A stretch of DNA of 64,000 nucleotides from Clostridia bacterium (GTDB lineage Bacteria; Bacillota; Clostridia; TANB77; CAG-465). Position 1 is the first letter of the stretch. Every line of letters starts with the position of its first letter. Under the pieces are notes generated by a model. It ran no database searches. It worked only from the letters and a program-made list of their open reading frames with translations, and was not told the DNA's origin. The DNA lies in assembly GCA_017626395.1 (NCBI GenBank), contig JAGAIU010000014.1, positions 1 through 64,000 on the forward strand, given 5' to 3'. A program made the translations under genes and the position numbers. Shown here one piece after another: positions 1 through 9,257 of this stretch.

Positions 1-671
1 CATTCTTTACAAATGTAACAGAAAATAAAGATGTAGTTGTTACATTTGAGAAAATGGATACAAGTGTAATAGTTAAGCACCAAACAGAAGAGGGGCAAGA
101 TTTAAAAGATCCAGAAACAATAAATGGTAAAGTAGGAGATACATATACAACTGAAGAACTAGATTTACCAAACTATGAAATAAAAATTATGCCAAATAAT
201 AAAGCAGGTGAAATGACAGAAGAACAAATTACAGTAACATATGTATATAGTTTAGTAAAAGGAAAAGTAACAGTTACAAAAGTAGATAAAGCAGATGAAA
301 CTAAATTATTATCTGATGCAATATTTAAGCTAGAAAAATTAGATGATGATGGAAATGTAGATACAACATTTGCAGCAATAGAGAAAACAACAGATTCAAC
401 AGGAGTAATTGAATTTACAGATTTACTTGTTGGAAAATACAGAGTAACTGAAACAAAAGCACCAAAAGGATATGAATTAAGTAATGAACCGATAGATATA
501 GAAATTACTAAAGAAAACAAGGAAGTAAATATAAAAGCAACAGATAGGTTAAAACTTATTCTTCCAGAAACAGGAGGTATAAATTATACAATAGTAATTT
601 CTGGAATAGGACTAGCGGTAATGCTAGTGTCAGTACTTTTAATAAAATTCAGAAGTACAAAAGAAAATTAG
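1..671 (+). CDS. LPXTG-anchored surface protein, 3' part (MucBP + Cna_B)
   Basis: The reading frame is open from the window edge (codon phase starts at base 3), so the N-terminus lies outside. The visible part holds one MucBP-type module ending in a TVTYVY strand, then one SpaA/Cna_B-like beta domain (KGKVTVTKVDK through GKYRVTETKAPKGYEL). It ends with a complete cell-wall sorting signal: LPETG, a hydrophobic helix and a basic tail (KFRSTKEN). It is therefore a sortase substrate displayed on the cell wall. The downstream gene is another sortase substrate 66 bp away, which suggests a surface-protein cluster reaching upstream of the window. An internal ATG at base 54 is not the real start, because the module begins before it. 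Ligand unknown. Confidence 0.85.
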   Translation, partial: FFTNVTENKDVVVTFEKMDTSVIVKHQTEEGQDLKDPETINGKVGDTYTTEELDLPNYEIKIMPNNKAGEMTEEQITVTYVYSLVKGKVTVTKVDKADETKLLSDAIFKLEKLDDDGNVDTTFAAIEKTTDSTGVIEFTDLLVGKYRVTETKAPKGYELSNEPIDIEITKENKEVNIKATDRLKLILPETGGINYTIVISGIGLAVMLVSVLLIKFRSTKEN

Positions 672-677
672 TTATAA

Positions 678-707
678 TAGAAATAGTAGAAAAATCTACT
701 ATTTCTA
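678..707 (+). promoter_or_regulatory. Perfect 13-bp hairpin between two surface-protein genes
   Basis: TAGAAATAGTAGA (678-690) pairs exactly with 695-707 across an AAAA loop. No T-tract follows, so it is a poor intrinsic terminator. It may be an mRNA processing or stability element that sets the ratio of the two surface proteins. TATAAT occurs at 673-678 just before it, so a promoter role is also possible. Confidence 0.5.
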
Positions 708-737
708 CTATATATTTAAAGAAAGAGGAGGAAAAAT

Positions 738-2588
738 ATGAAAAGCAAACTAAAAAAATATAGCCTACTTTTAATGGCTATAGTAATGGTTGCAGTATCA
801 GCATTAACAGTATATGCAGCCACTCCAACAACTGGCTCTCTTACTATAATTACTCATGAACAAAAAAATGGAGATACTACAACAAATCCTGTTATGGAAG
901 GAATAGAATATACTTTATATAAAGTAGATGAGACATGTGAAGATTACTGGGATGCACTTTATTATGTAAGTAATAATAATATAGCAGGAACTTCTGAAAC
1001 AACAAATGATGAAGGTAAAATAGTGTTTGATAACTTGGAATTGGGAAGATATCTTGTTAGAGTTACATATGTTCCAGATGGCGGATTTAGATATGATAAT
1101 TTCCTAGTAGATATACCAATGACTAATGCTCAAGGTACAGGATATGATTATGATATAACAGTAGAACCTAAAATAGTAACATCTTTTGGAAATCTTGAAT
1201 TAACTAAAGTAGATAATGATGGAAAACCAATAAGTGGAGTTACATTTAAAGTTCAAGTTATGACTAATTATGCTGGTGTTTCAAGTTTAGAGGATACAAC
1301 AGAAGATGTATGGTCAGACTATATACCAGAAGGAAGTAATCAAGTTTTAACCGTTACAACAGATAGTAATGGGAAAATAACTTTAAATAACTTACCATTA
1401 ATGTATAGATCGAGTTATTTATCTGATGATGCTATGTTTGATAGAGTTACATATAGATTAGTCGAAGTTTCAGCACCAGATGGTTATATTATAGATAATT
1501 CGATTTTATCAAATGTAATATTTTCAATAAGTAATTTGTATGATTCTGATTATTATTTATATGCAGATACAAGTGCATTAAGTAACAGACAAAAATTGAT
1601 GCTTGATATAGAATACGATGAGAACTTAACTAAAGTAACATATGTAAATGAAAAACCAACTGTAACAAAACAAGTAAAAAATAGTGAAGGAACATTTGTA
1701 GATGTAGCAGGAATAAATGCAACAGATACAGTTACATTCAAAGTGACAGCAGAAATACCAGAACAAATAGCGGATATGGCAACATATAAAATAACAGATG
1801 TTTTACCATCAGGATTAATATTAGATAGAAGCAGTATAGTAGTTGAAGGGGATTACTATAGTAGTCAATGGGAGCTTCCGACAGAATATTATACATTATC
1901 TGATACCGGATTAGAAATAACTTTTAATACAGCAGAATTAGCGGCAGAGGATTATTATGGTATAATAATAACATATAATGCAACAGTAGATATGGACAAT
2001 ATTACAATAGGTGGAGATGGAAATATTAACACAGCTACTTTAGAATATACAAATAAAATAGATATAGACGGAAATGAAGAAGATACAACAACTGTAACAG
2101 ATACAGCTAATGTACATACAGGTGCATTAAAAATAGAAAAAGTAGAAAAAGGAAACACAGCAACAAAACTTGCAGGAGCTAAATTTAAAATAGCAACAAG
2201 TGAAGCAAATGCTAAAGCGGGAACATTTGTAAAAGATGCAAATGGAAATGATATTGAAGTTGAAACAGATGCAAATGGTCTTGCTGAAATAAAAGGACTA
2301 GCATATGCAGACGATGGTTCAGATACATCATACTGGTTAGTTGAAACACAAGCTCCAACATATACAGATACAGTAGATGGACAAACAGTAACAAAATCAT
2401 ATAACCTATTAAAAAATCCAGTAGAAGTACAAGTGGGAAAAACAACATATGAAACAGCAGTACAAGTACAAAACTCAAAAGGATTAGATTTACCAGCAAC
2501 AGGTGGTATAGGTATAGCAATCTTTGCAGTAGTAGGTATGACAATAATGATAATATCTAAAAAAATGAGCAAAGAAGAAGTAAAATAA
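738..2588 (+). CDS. Pilin-like isopeptide-forming surface protein, LPATG
   Basis: A 616-residue secreted, wall-anchored protein. Residues 1-29 form a signal peptide ending near VYAA. Several immunoglobulin-like modules follow: an N-terminal SpaA-like domain (about 30-150), a second module (about 150-290), a fimbrial-isopeptide-type module (about 310-460, with VTKQVKN and DVLPSGL signatures) and a C-terminal Cna_B domain (about 463-580). The sorting signal is LPATG, a membrane helix and the tail SKKMSKEEVK. The architecture matches pilin or backbone subunits of Gram-positive sortase-assembled pili. I could not see a classical WxxxVxVYPK pilin motif or a neighbouring sortase C, so it could also be a non-polymerised adhesin. 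The ribosome site AGAGGAGG precedes the ATG. Confidence 0.8.
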   Translation: MKSKLKKYSLLLMAIVMVAVSALTVYAATPTTGSLTIITHEQKNGDTTTNPVMEGIEYTLYKVDETCEDYWDALYYVSNNNIAGTSETTNDEGKIVFDNLELGRYLVRVTYVPDGGFRYDNFLVDIPMTNAQGTGYDYDITVEPKIVTSFGNLELTKVDNDGKPISGVTFKVQVMTNYAGVSSLEDTTEDVWSDYIPEGSNQVLTVTTDSNGKITLNNLPLMYRSSYLSDDAMFDRVTYRLVEVSAPDGYIIDNSILSNVIFSISNLYDSDYYLYADTSALSNRQKLMLDIEYDENLTKVTYVNEKPTVTKQVKNSEGTFVDVAGINATDTVTFKVTAEIPEQIADMATYKITDVLPSGLILDRSSIVVEGDYYSSQWELPTEYYTLSDTGLEITFNTAELAAEDYYGIIITYNATVDMDNITIGGDGNINTATLEYTNKIDIDGNEEDTTTVTDTANVHTGALKIEKVEKGNTATKLAGAKFKIATSEANAKAGTFVKDANGNDIEVETDANGLAEIKGLAYADDGSDTSYWLVETQAPTYTDTVDGQTVTKSYNLLKNPVEVQVGKTTYETAVQVQNSKGLDLPATGGIGIAIFAVVGMTIMIISKKMSKEEVK

Positions 2589-2608
2589 TTAAATAGTATT
2601 TTATATTG

Positions 2609-2647
2609 GAATAGAACTAAAACATTTTGTTTTAGTTCTATTCTTTT
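2609..2647 (+). terminator. Intrinsic terminator of the surface-protein cluster
   Basis: A perfect 16-bp stem (2609-2624 with 2628-2643) and a 3-nt loop are followed by TTTT. It closes transcription after the pilin-like gene. Confidence 0.85.
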
Positions 2648-2908
2648 ACAATGTAAAAAATCTTTTTAGTAGTATAATTACTAGTTTGGTAGAAGGTATT
2701 TACTATCTGAAAAATAGAGATATAATGGATATAAATATTTAATCTAAAGTTTTTTTATCTATATTGTTTTATTCGTATAAAGTTTTATTCTATAAAGATA
2801 TTTTTTCTTAAAATCTTATTCTGAATTTATAGTACACAACTTGTGATACAAATCTTTAGATAAATATTAATTTCGTAAAGAATTTTTGGTAATATAAAGG
2901 AGGAAAAG
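2648..2908. other. Non-coding gap with no recognised element
   Basis: Together with the terminator this makes a gap of about 320 bases between the pilin gene and a broken gene. It is very AT-rich, with stops in all frames and no convincing promoter pair. A ribosome binding site (AAAGGAGG) at its right end belongs to the broken gene. Confidence 0.4.
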
Positions 2909-3234
2909 ATGGTAGAAAAAGACGTAGTAATAAAAGAAAAACTATCTTTAAAAAACGATTATGTTTTTAAAAGAATATTAAAAAAAAAAAGCAAATGAAG
3001 AATTAGAATACTTATCTGGAAATAAAGAAGCAAGAAGAATGGCTGAATTAAAGTTAAAATATAAAAGAGAAATGGCATCTATTGAAAAGTGATGGTATAG
3101 AAATTGGTTTAAAAGAAGGGCAGAAAAGAAAGCAAAATGAAATTGTAAAGAAGATGTTGAAAAAAGGAATGGATGTAAAAATAATAAGCAAAATTACAGG
3201 TATGTCATTAGACGATGTTAAAAAATTAAACTAG
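2909..3234 (+). pseudogene. Rpn family / PD-(D/E)XK nuclease transposase remnant
   Basis: Three consecutive fragments in three frames match the ends of one family. The first starts MVEKDVVIKEKLSLKNDYVF (2909-2998, stops at TGA), typical of the N-terminus of Rpn/PDDEXK_2 proteins. The second (about 2990-3091) reads EELEYLSGNKEARRMAELK, the usual segment after the nuclease core. The third (about 3092-3234) reads IGLKEGQKRKQNEIVKKML through SLDDVKKLN, the typical C-terminal helix and HTH-like tail. The central catalytic domain (roughly 200 residues) is missing, so both a large deletion and two frameshifts have happened. A frameshift lies at a run of ten A residues (2981-2990). It still has a good ribosome site, but no functional product is expected. 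Confidence 0.8.
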
Positions 3235-3263
3235 AAGATTAGTGTATACTAGTCTTCTTTTTT
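3233..3263 (+). terminator. Intrinsic terminator after the Rpn remnant
   Basis: AGAAGATTAGT (3233-3243) pairs with 3248-3258, with one G-U pair, and is followed by a T run. Its survival next to a decayed gene suggests the decay is fairly recent. Confidence 0.75.
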
Positions 3264-3297
3264 GTATATAATAAAGGTATTTTTTTGTCAAAGGAAT

Positions 3298-3325
3298 TTG
3301 AGTAATTAGTCATTTATGATATAAT
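3298..3325 (+). promoter_or_regulatory. SigA-type promoter for the dipeptidase gene
   Basis: TTGAGT (3298-3303), a 16-nt spacer, then TATAAT (3320-3325). The start codon follows 15 nt after the -10 box, so the leader is very short. Confidence 0.65.
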
Positions 3326-3340
3326 ATTATCGGTGATATT

Positions 3341-4765
3341 ATGGACTTAAACGAAAAATACAATAAACTAATTAATTTTTTTAAAGAAATATCAAAGATA
3401 CCAAGGAACTCTAAAGAAGAAGGCAAAATAGCTGAATATCTTTGTAACTTTGCCGCTTCTAGAAATTTATGGTATAGAAAAGATGAAAATAATAACGTAC
3501 TAATAAAGAAAAATGCAAGTAAAGGATATGAGAATAGAAAAACTATATTATTTCAAGCACATACAGATATGGTATGTGTTAAAACGGAAGATAGTACTCA
3601 CGACTTTAAAAATGATGAAATAGAGATTATAGATGATGGAGAAACATTAAAAGCTAAAAATACAACTTTAGGTGCAGATGACGGAATAGGTGTCGCATTT
3701 TTAATGTTGCTTTTAGATGATAATGATATTAATTTACCTAATATAGAATGTCTATTTACAACTGAAGAAGAAATTGGTATGAATGGTGCTCGTGCATTTA
3801 ATTATTCAGATATTGAAGCTTCATATTTAATTAATTTAGATGGCGAAGAAGAAAATACAGCAATAGTAGGATGTGCTGGTGGAGTAAGTGTAAATTATAC
3901 TAAAGAATGTAATTTAGAAGACGCGAGTGATACGGTGTATGAGTTAAATGTTACAGGACTTTATGGGGGACATTCAGGAGTAGATATAGATAAAGGAAGA
4001 ATTAATTCTAATTATTTAGTAGCAAGACTTTTAAATGAACTTTCGGATGTTAAAATTATATCTTTTGTAGGTGGAACTAAAGATAATGCAATAGCTAATA
4101 ATACAAAAGCTATATTTACGACTTCAACAATTGAAATAGATAAAACTATTAATAGTGCACTTTGTAAATTTAGGTTTACAAAAGAAGACAGAAATATTAA
4201 AGTAGAAGTAAAACCAGTTGTAACAAAAAATAGGGTAATGTGTATAAATAAGGAAGATAGTAAAAATATATTATCTTTAATTATTGGATTAAAACAAAAT
4301 GTAATAGAGATGAGCAAAGATATAAAAGGACTTGTTGAAACTTCTGGAAATATAGGTATTGTAAAAATTGAAGAAGGTAAAATTTTTATAGTAGAATCTT
4401 TAAGATCAAGTATAGATTCTAAAAAAGAAGATATAAAAATAGAAAATAATAATTTAGCTAATAAACTTGGATTTAATATTACGGAAGAAGGTTCATATCC
4501 TGGTTGGAAATATAATCCAAATTCTATGTTAGAGAAAGTATATATAGATTCATATAAAGAAACTCACTCTGGTGAAGAACCTATTGTTTGTGCTATACAT
4601 GCAGGAGTAGAATGCGGAATGATTTATGAGAAATTACCACATTTAGATATGATATCTTTAGGACCAGATGTAAAAGATGTTCATACAGTAAATGAAACAT
4701 TATACTTAGAGTCTTGTAAAAAAATGTTAGAAACATTAGTATATATGATAGATAAATTAGATTAG
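3341..4765 (+). CDS. pepD: Aminoacyl-histidine (cytosolic non-specific) dipeptidase, M20 family
   Basis: A 474-residue metallopeptidase expected to hydrolyse dipeptides in the cytoplasm using two zinc ions. Metal-binding and catalytic motifs are in the usual order: HTDMVC (about residue 75), GADDGIG (about 109-115), TTEEEIGMNGA with the general-base Glu (about 140-145), NLDGEEE (about 165) and a late HAGVECG motif (about 424). Length agrees with the PepD branch of M20 peptidases. The start has only a weak GGTGAT ribosome site close to the ATG, and the leader is about 10 nt. It has its own promoter and terminator, so it is monocistronic. The preferred substrate cannot be read from sequence. 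Confidence 0.9.
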   Translation: MDLNEKYNKLINFFKEISKIPRNSKEEGKIAEYLCNFAASRNLWYRKDENNNVLIKKNASKGYENRKTILFQAHTDMVCVKTEDSTHDFKNDEIEIIDDGETLKAKNTTLGADDGIGVAFLMLLLDDNDINLPNIECLFTTEEEIGMNGARAFNYSDIEASYLINLDGEEENTAIVGCAGGVSVNYTKECNLEDASDTVYELNVTGLYGGHSGVDIDKGRINSNYLVARLLNELSDVKIISFVGGTKDNAIANNTKAIFTTSTIEIDKTINSALCKFRFTKEDRNIKVEVKPVVTKNRVMCINKEDSKNILSLIIGLKQNVIEMSKDIKGLVETSGNIGIVKIEEGKIFIVESLRSSIDSKKEDIKIENNNLANKLGFNITEEGSYPGWKYNPNSMLEKVYIDSYKETHSGEEPIVCAIHAGVECGMIYEKLPHLDMISLGPDVKDVHTVNETLYLESCKKMLETLVYMIDKLD

Positions 4766-4766
4766 G

Positions 4767-4799
4767 GGAAAAGGTGCAACTTTAAATTGCACCTTTTTT
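4767..4799 (+). terminator. Intrinsic terminator of pepD
   Basis: AAGGTGCAA and TTGCACCTT arms around a short AT loop, followed by TTTTT. Confidence 0.85.
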
Positions 4800-4854
4800 C
4801 TTTTATTTTTACTGAATATATAGTATAATAATTTCGAGTAAAGGAGTAGTTTTT

Positions 4855-5277
4855 ATGATAATAGAAAAACTTAAAAGAGAAGATTTACCTAAATACAAGG
4901 CTTTAATGGATGAAGCTTTTAATGGTAGTGAAGATATAGCAAATTATTTAAAATATGACGAAAGTAGTAGTGCATATGAAATTATAGTATTAAAGGAAAA
5001 AGATGAACTTGTAGGAAGTGTTACAATGTATAAATTAGATCTTTTTACTTTTTCATTTCAACCAACAATTGAACTTTTTAATGTTGCAGTTAAAGAAAGT
5101 TATAGAAGACAAAATCTAGGAAGAATACTAATGAACTATGTTATGGATTATGCTAAAGAACACGGATATAAAACAATACATTTTACTTGTTTAGAAAGTG
5201 AAAAAAATGTTCATGATTTTTATGAAAGCTGTGGCTTTACTAAAGCTGAAAGTAGAAAATATAATATGTATTTATAG
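4855..5277 (+). CDS. GNAT family N-acetyltransferase
   Basis: A 140-residue protein with the GNAT fold. The acetyl-CoA pyrophosphate-binding motif is RRQNLGRILMNYV (about residues 84-96, R-x-x-x-x-G/R type), and the C-terminal FYESCGF motif (about 122-128) is the usual beta6-alpha4 signature. The acceptor substrate is unknown. A TATAAT box (4824-4829) without a clear -35 lies upstream, and AAGGAG precedes the ATG. The next gene begins 8 bp after its stop, so the two are probably co-transcribed. Confidence 0.85.
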   Translation: MIIEKLKREDLPKYKALMDEAFNGSEDIANYLKYDESSSAYEIIVLKEKDELVGSVTMYKLDLFTFSFQPTIELFNVAVKESYRRQNLGRILMNYVMDYAKEHGYKTIHFTCLESEKNVHDFYESCGFTKAESRKYNMYL

Positions 5278-5285
5278 GAGAGAAA

Positions 5286-6845
5286 ATGTATAGATTAAGT
5301 AATGTTAAGATAAGAGAAAATCTAACTAAAGAGCAAGTTATAGATTTAGCTTTAAATAAATATAAAATAAAAAAAGACAATGTTAAAGAGGCATATATAT
5401 TCAAGAAATCTATAGATGCTAGAGATAAGAATGATATTTTATACAATTATGCTATAGATGTTGAACTTGTTAAAGATATGAATATAAAAGGAGCACAAAT
5501 AGTTGAAAAATATGAGTTTCCTAAAATTAATGTATCAAGGAACAGCTTATATAGACCAGTTATTATTGGAGCAGGTCCAGCAGGACTTTTTACTGCACTA
5601 ATTCTTGTGCAAAATGGAATAGCACCAATTGTTATTGAACAAGGAAGTAAAGTAGAAAAAAGAATACAAGATGTAGATAAATTTGTTAATTCAGGTATAC
5701 TGAATTCGAAATCTAATATACAATTTGGAGAAGGCGGAGCAGGAACTTTTTCAGACGGTAAACTTACAACAGGAAATAATTCACCATTTTCTAGAAAAGT
5801 ACTAGAAGAATTTGTAAATTTTGGAGCACCGGAAGAGATACTTTATACTGCCAAACCACATATTGGAACAGATAATCTAGTAAATATAGTAAAAAATATG
5901 CGTGAATATATCATATCTAAAGGTGGTACATTCATGTTTGATACTAAAGTTACAGATTTTGAAATTCAAAATAATAAAATAGCGGCAATCTATACAGAAA
6001 ATAATGAAATAATAGAAACAGATACAGTTGTTCTTGCAATAGGGCATAGTGCAAGAGATACATTTAAAACATTATTAAATAAAGGATTAAATCTTATTCC
6101 TAAAAGCTTTGCAGTAGGTGTAAGAATTGAGCATTTACAACAAGATATAAATGTATCACAATATGGAGAGAATCCTAAACTTAAATTACCACCAGCAGAA
6201 TATAAATTAATATATCATGCTCAAAATGGAAGAGTATGCTATACATTTTGTATGTGTCCAGGTGGACAAGTTATGGCATCATCGTCAGAAGAAGATACAA
6301 TAGTAACTAATGGTATGAGCAGATTTAAAAGAGATGGAATAAACTCAAATAGTGCTTTACTTGTAAATGTTGAACCAAAAGATTGCATTGGAAATAGTCC
6401 TTTATGTGGAATGTACTTTCAAGAGGAGCTAGAAAAGAAAGCTTTTGAACTTGGTGGAAGAACATATTATGCACCTATTCAAAAGGTAGGAGATTTTTTA
6501 GATAATAAGAAAACTCAAAATTTAGGAAAAATAATACCAACTTATGCTCCTGGATATACATTTTCAAATTTAAATGAATTATTTCCAGAATTTGTTAATG
6601 AAACTTTAAAAGAAGCATTAGTTAATTTAGATAAAAAATTAAAAGGCTTTGCAAATAAAGATGCTATACTTACAGCACCTGAAACTAGAACTTCATCACC
6701 AGTTCAAATAACTAGAGATAAAGAAACATTAATATCTAATATTGATGGTATTTATCCTTGTGGTGAAGGAGCAGGATATGCAGGCGGAATAATGACAGCA
6801 GCAGTAGATGGAATAAAAGTCGCAATAAAAATACTTGAAAAATAA
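5286..6845 (+). CDS. Uncharacterised FAD-dependent dehydrogenase (COG2509-like)
   Basis: A 519-residue flavoprotein. After a roughly 85-residue N-terminal domain comes a dinucleotide-binding motif, GAGPAGLFTAL (about 95-105), then a conserved block with GEGGAGTFSDGKL (about 150-162). A late FAD-binding motif reads YPCGEGAGYAGGI (about 492-504). This set of motifs is typical of a widespread family of uncharacterised FAD dehydrogenases in anaerobic Firmicutes. The reaction and electron partner are not known. It follows the acetyltransferase by 8 bp, with AGGAG overlapping that gene's stop. Confidence 0.85.
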   Translation: MYRLSNVKIRENLTKEQVIDLALNKYKIKKDNVKEAYIFKKSIDARDKNDILYNYAIDVELVKDMNIKGAQIVEKYEFPKINVSRNSLYRPVIIGAGPAGLFTALILVQNGIAPIVIEQGSKVEKRIQDVDKFVNSGILNSKSNIQFGEGGAGTFSDGKLTTGNNSPFSRKVLEEFVNFGAPEEILYTAKPHIGTDNLVNIVKNMREYIISKGGTFMFDTKVTDFEIQNNKIAAIYTENNEIIETDTVVLAIGHSARDTFKTLLNKGLNLIPKSFAVGVRIEHLQQDINVSQYGENPKLKLPPAEYKLIYHAQNGRVCYTFCMCPGGQVMASSSEEDTIVTNGMSRFKRDGINSNSALLVNVEPKDCIGNSPLCGMYFQEELEKKAFELGGRTYYAPIQKVGDFLDNKKTQNLGKIIPTYAPGYTFSNLNELFPEFVNETLKEALVNLDKKLKGFANKDAILTAPETRTSSPVQITRDKETLISNIDGIYPCGEGAGYAGGIMTAAVDGIKVAIKILEK

Positions 6846-6866
6846 ATAGATTAAGTGTGGTGAAAT

Positions 6867-8222
6867 ATGGAAACAAATAAAGTAGTAATAAAAAAAGTTG
6901 TTTTAGCATGTATAATCGTGATTTTAATGTTAATATTAGCAGTTATATATAATAGAATATTAACTAATAGAAAAGAAGAAGTAGATGTATTACAACAAGT
7001 ATTTAGCAACATAGAAAAAGAAAATACAGCATATTTAACATTATATACAATATATGGTAATCATTTGAATATAAGTGGATATATTCCTTTAAATTTAATA
7101 TCTGATGTTAATATAAAAGATATAAAACTAGTATTACAAGATGAAAATAAAAATGAGAAGGAATATAACTTAAAATATTCTCTTGAGGGAGAAAATTATA
7201 TATTTAAGTTATCTGAAAATATAAATGAAGGAATTAATTTAGAAAAATTAACAGATGATAATTATTTTATATTTTTAAAGATAATACAAAATGTAGAAGA
7301 AAATGAAATAGTTAAATATTTTTCTTTAAATAATGCTAGTGAATATGAAGAAAATGAATATTATACTTTAACTAGTAACATGATAAATAGAAAAATAGAT
7401 ATATCATTTAACAACTATCAATATGAAATTAAAGAAACACCTTATTCATTAGAATATATACAAATTAAAGTAGCACAAACAGAACTACCAAACGATGTTT
7501 ATGATATTGTAATTGATGCAGGACACGGTGGACGAGACCCTGGTGCTATGTACGACGGAAAAGAAGAAGCAGATATTACACTGGATTACTCAATTAAACT
7601 AAAAGAAAAGCTAGAAACTTTAGGATATAAAGTTAAGCTTACTAGAGAAAAAGATGAGTATATAGATTCTTATGGAGAGCATGGACGTGCTACTACAGGT
7701 TATGAAGTTAAAGCAAAATTAGTATTGTCTATTCATCTAAATAGTACTGTAATAGAAAATCCACAAGGTGGAGTTGAAATTTATACTTCAAATAATACTA
7801 ATTTAGATTTGGCTAAATCTTTTGCAGATAATATTGTAAGCTATACAGGTACTGGTTATTCACCAAATAATATTGCTAGAGTATTAGACGGAGTATATGT
7901 AAGAACTTATACTGAACAAGAAGTTCAAGAAGCAATAGAATATGCAGAAGACTTAGGATATACACCATATGAAAGTTTGTCTACACAGACACCATATCTT
8001 TTTATGATTAGAGAAACTGGTGGTATAATGACACATGCATATATAGATGGAAGAAATAAGACTTTAGATAATAATCCATATATAGATAGCAACATTGCAC
8101 CAGAAGCATATTTACTTGAAATTGGCTTTATAAACTCTCAAAATGATATAAATAATTTATTAAAAAATCAAGAAAGTTATATAAATGCTATTGTAAATAG
8201 TATAGTAAGTAACTATCAATAA
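6867..8222 (+). CDS. N-acetylmuramoyl-L-alanine amidase (Amidase_3), membrane-anchored
   Basis: A 451-residue zinc amidase predicted to cleave the bond between muramic acid and L-Ala in peptidoglycan, outside the membrane. Residues about 11-32 form a single N-terminal membrane helix. Residues 35-205 are an extracytoplasmic region I do not recognise. The catalytic domain starts at DIVIDAGHGG (zinc His about 220), followed by GKEEADIT (zinc Glu), SIHLNS (zinc His) and LEIGFINS (catalytic Glu near the C-terminus). Part of the family's core is enlarged by an insertion (about 335-405). It lies 21 bp after the FAD enzyme with a GGTGA ribosome site. A role in division, growth or sporulation cannot be decided. 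Confidence 0.9.
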   Translation: METNKVVIKKVVLACIIVILMLILAVIYNRILTNRKEEVDVLQQVFSNIEKENTAYLTLYTIYGNHLNISGYIPLNLISDVNIKDIKLVLQDENKNEKEYNLKYSLEGENYIFKLSENINEGINLEKLTDDNYFIFLKIIQNVEENEIVKYFSLNNASEYEENEYYTLTSNMINRKIDISFNNYQYEIKETPYSLEYIQIKVAQTELPNDVYDIVIDAGHGGRDPGAMYDGKEEADITLDYSIKLKEKLETLGYKVKLTREKDEYIDSYGEHGRATTGYEVKAKLVLSIHLNSTVIENPQGGVEIYTSNNTNLDLAKSFADNIVSYTGTGYSPNNIARVLDGVYVRTYTEQEVQEAIEYAEDLGYTPYESLSTQTPYLFMIRETGGIMTHAYIDGRNKTLDNNPYIDSNIAPEAYLLEIGFINSQNDINNLLKNQESYINAIVNSIVSNYQ

Positions 8223-8244
8223 GTTAAATAAGAGGTGAGATTAT

Positions 8245-9243
8245 ATGAATGAACAAGAAAAAAAGGTTGTTGAAGAAATTAGAAGTAAGTTAACTGGAGA
8301 TAAAGAAAAAGATAAAGAATATTTGCTTGAGGAAGCAAAAAAGTATAAAGGTAATCCAGATGCTTCAAATATTGTGAAAGAAATAGGAAAAATGCTTTTT
8401 GAAGTTTTACCGGAAGAAAAAATAGAGTATTTTTCAAGTGTTGTAGAGAAAGATGTAGATGCTATAAATGCTAAAGTAGATGAAGCATATAAAATAATGT
8501 CTTCGCCAGATAGAGATATGGCTAAAGCAAAAGAAATACTATTAGATGTAATTAATAAGCCTTTTAAATTTATTGAAAATGATGAAGAAAGATATTTTTC
8601 TTTTAATAATGTATTAGAGTTTTTTACTTCAAAATATGTATTAAATATAAATAAAAAAGCAGTATGGATAACTGCAAATTATGCTTTAGCATATAATTTA
8701 CTTACTTTTATTAGTAATGAAGAACATGATTTTGATAAAGCATTAGAGTATGCAGATAAAGCTTTGTATTATAATCCAATGGATTTAAATACTGCTTATG
8801 AAAAAGCTGAAACATATAAAATTCAAAGAAAATATGAACAAATGTTAAAGGTAACTTTAGATATATATGACTATATATTTACACCTGAACATTTAGCAAG
8901 ATATTATAGAAATCTAGGATATTTTTATACAGAAGCTTGTAATTTTGAATTATCATTCTCACTATATTTAATAAGTATGCTATATCAAGAAAGTAAAGGA
9001 GCATATCACGAGATATTATATATAAAGCAAGTGTTAAAGAATCCTGAATATAATGTAGATTTAGACACAGCTTTTAGCATGTTAGAGAAAAATAATATTC
9101 CTATTGGCATTAAAAAAGAAAACTTTAACATATTATATTCATTATATTTAAATGAGGATATAAGAAAGAATGATCCAGGTACAATAAAAGAATTAAAAAG
9201 AAGATTATATAAGTTTACAAACGATAAACAATTTTTAGATTAA
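8245..9243 (+). CDS. TPR-like helical protein of unknown function
   Basis: A 332-residue soluble, charged, helix-rich protein. The segment around DFDKALEYADKALYYNPMDL (about residues 164-183) is a convincing tetratricopeptide motif, and the surrounding region (about 130-250) reads as further degenerate TPR helices. No signal peptide or membrane helix is present. It is the last gene of the run from 4.8 kb and starts 22 bp after the amidase with an AGAGGTGAG ribosome site. TPR proteins usually mediate protein contacts. I do not recognise a specific family. Confidence 0.65.
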   Translation: MNEQEKKVVEEIRSKLTGDKEKDKEYLLEEAKKYKGNPDASNIVKEIGKMLFEVLPEEKIEYFSSVVEKDVDAINAKVDEAYKIMSSPDRDMAKAKEILLDVINKPFKFIENDEERYFSFNNVLEFFTSKYVLNINKKAVWITANYALAYNLLTFISNEEHDFDKALEYADKALYYNPMDLNTAYEKAETYKIQRKYEQMLKVTLDIYDYIFTPEHLARYYRNLGYFYTEACNFELSFSLYLISMLYQESKGAYHEILYIKQVLKNPEYNVDLDTAFSMLEKNNIPIGIKKENFNILYSLYLNEDIRKNDPGTIKELKRRLYKFTNDKQFLD

Positions 9244-9257
9244 TCCGAAAAAACAGG

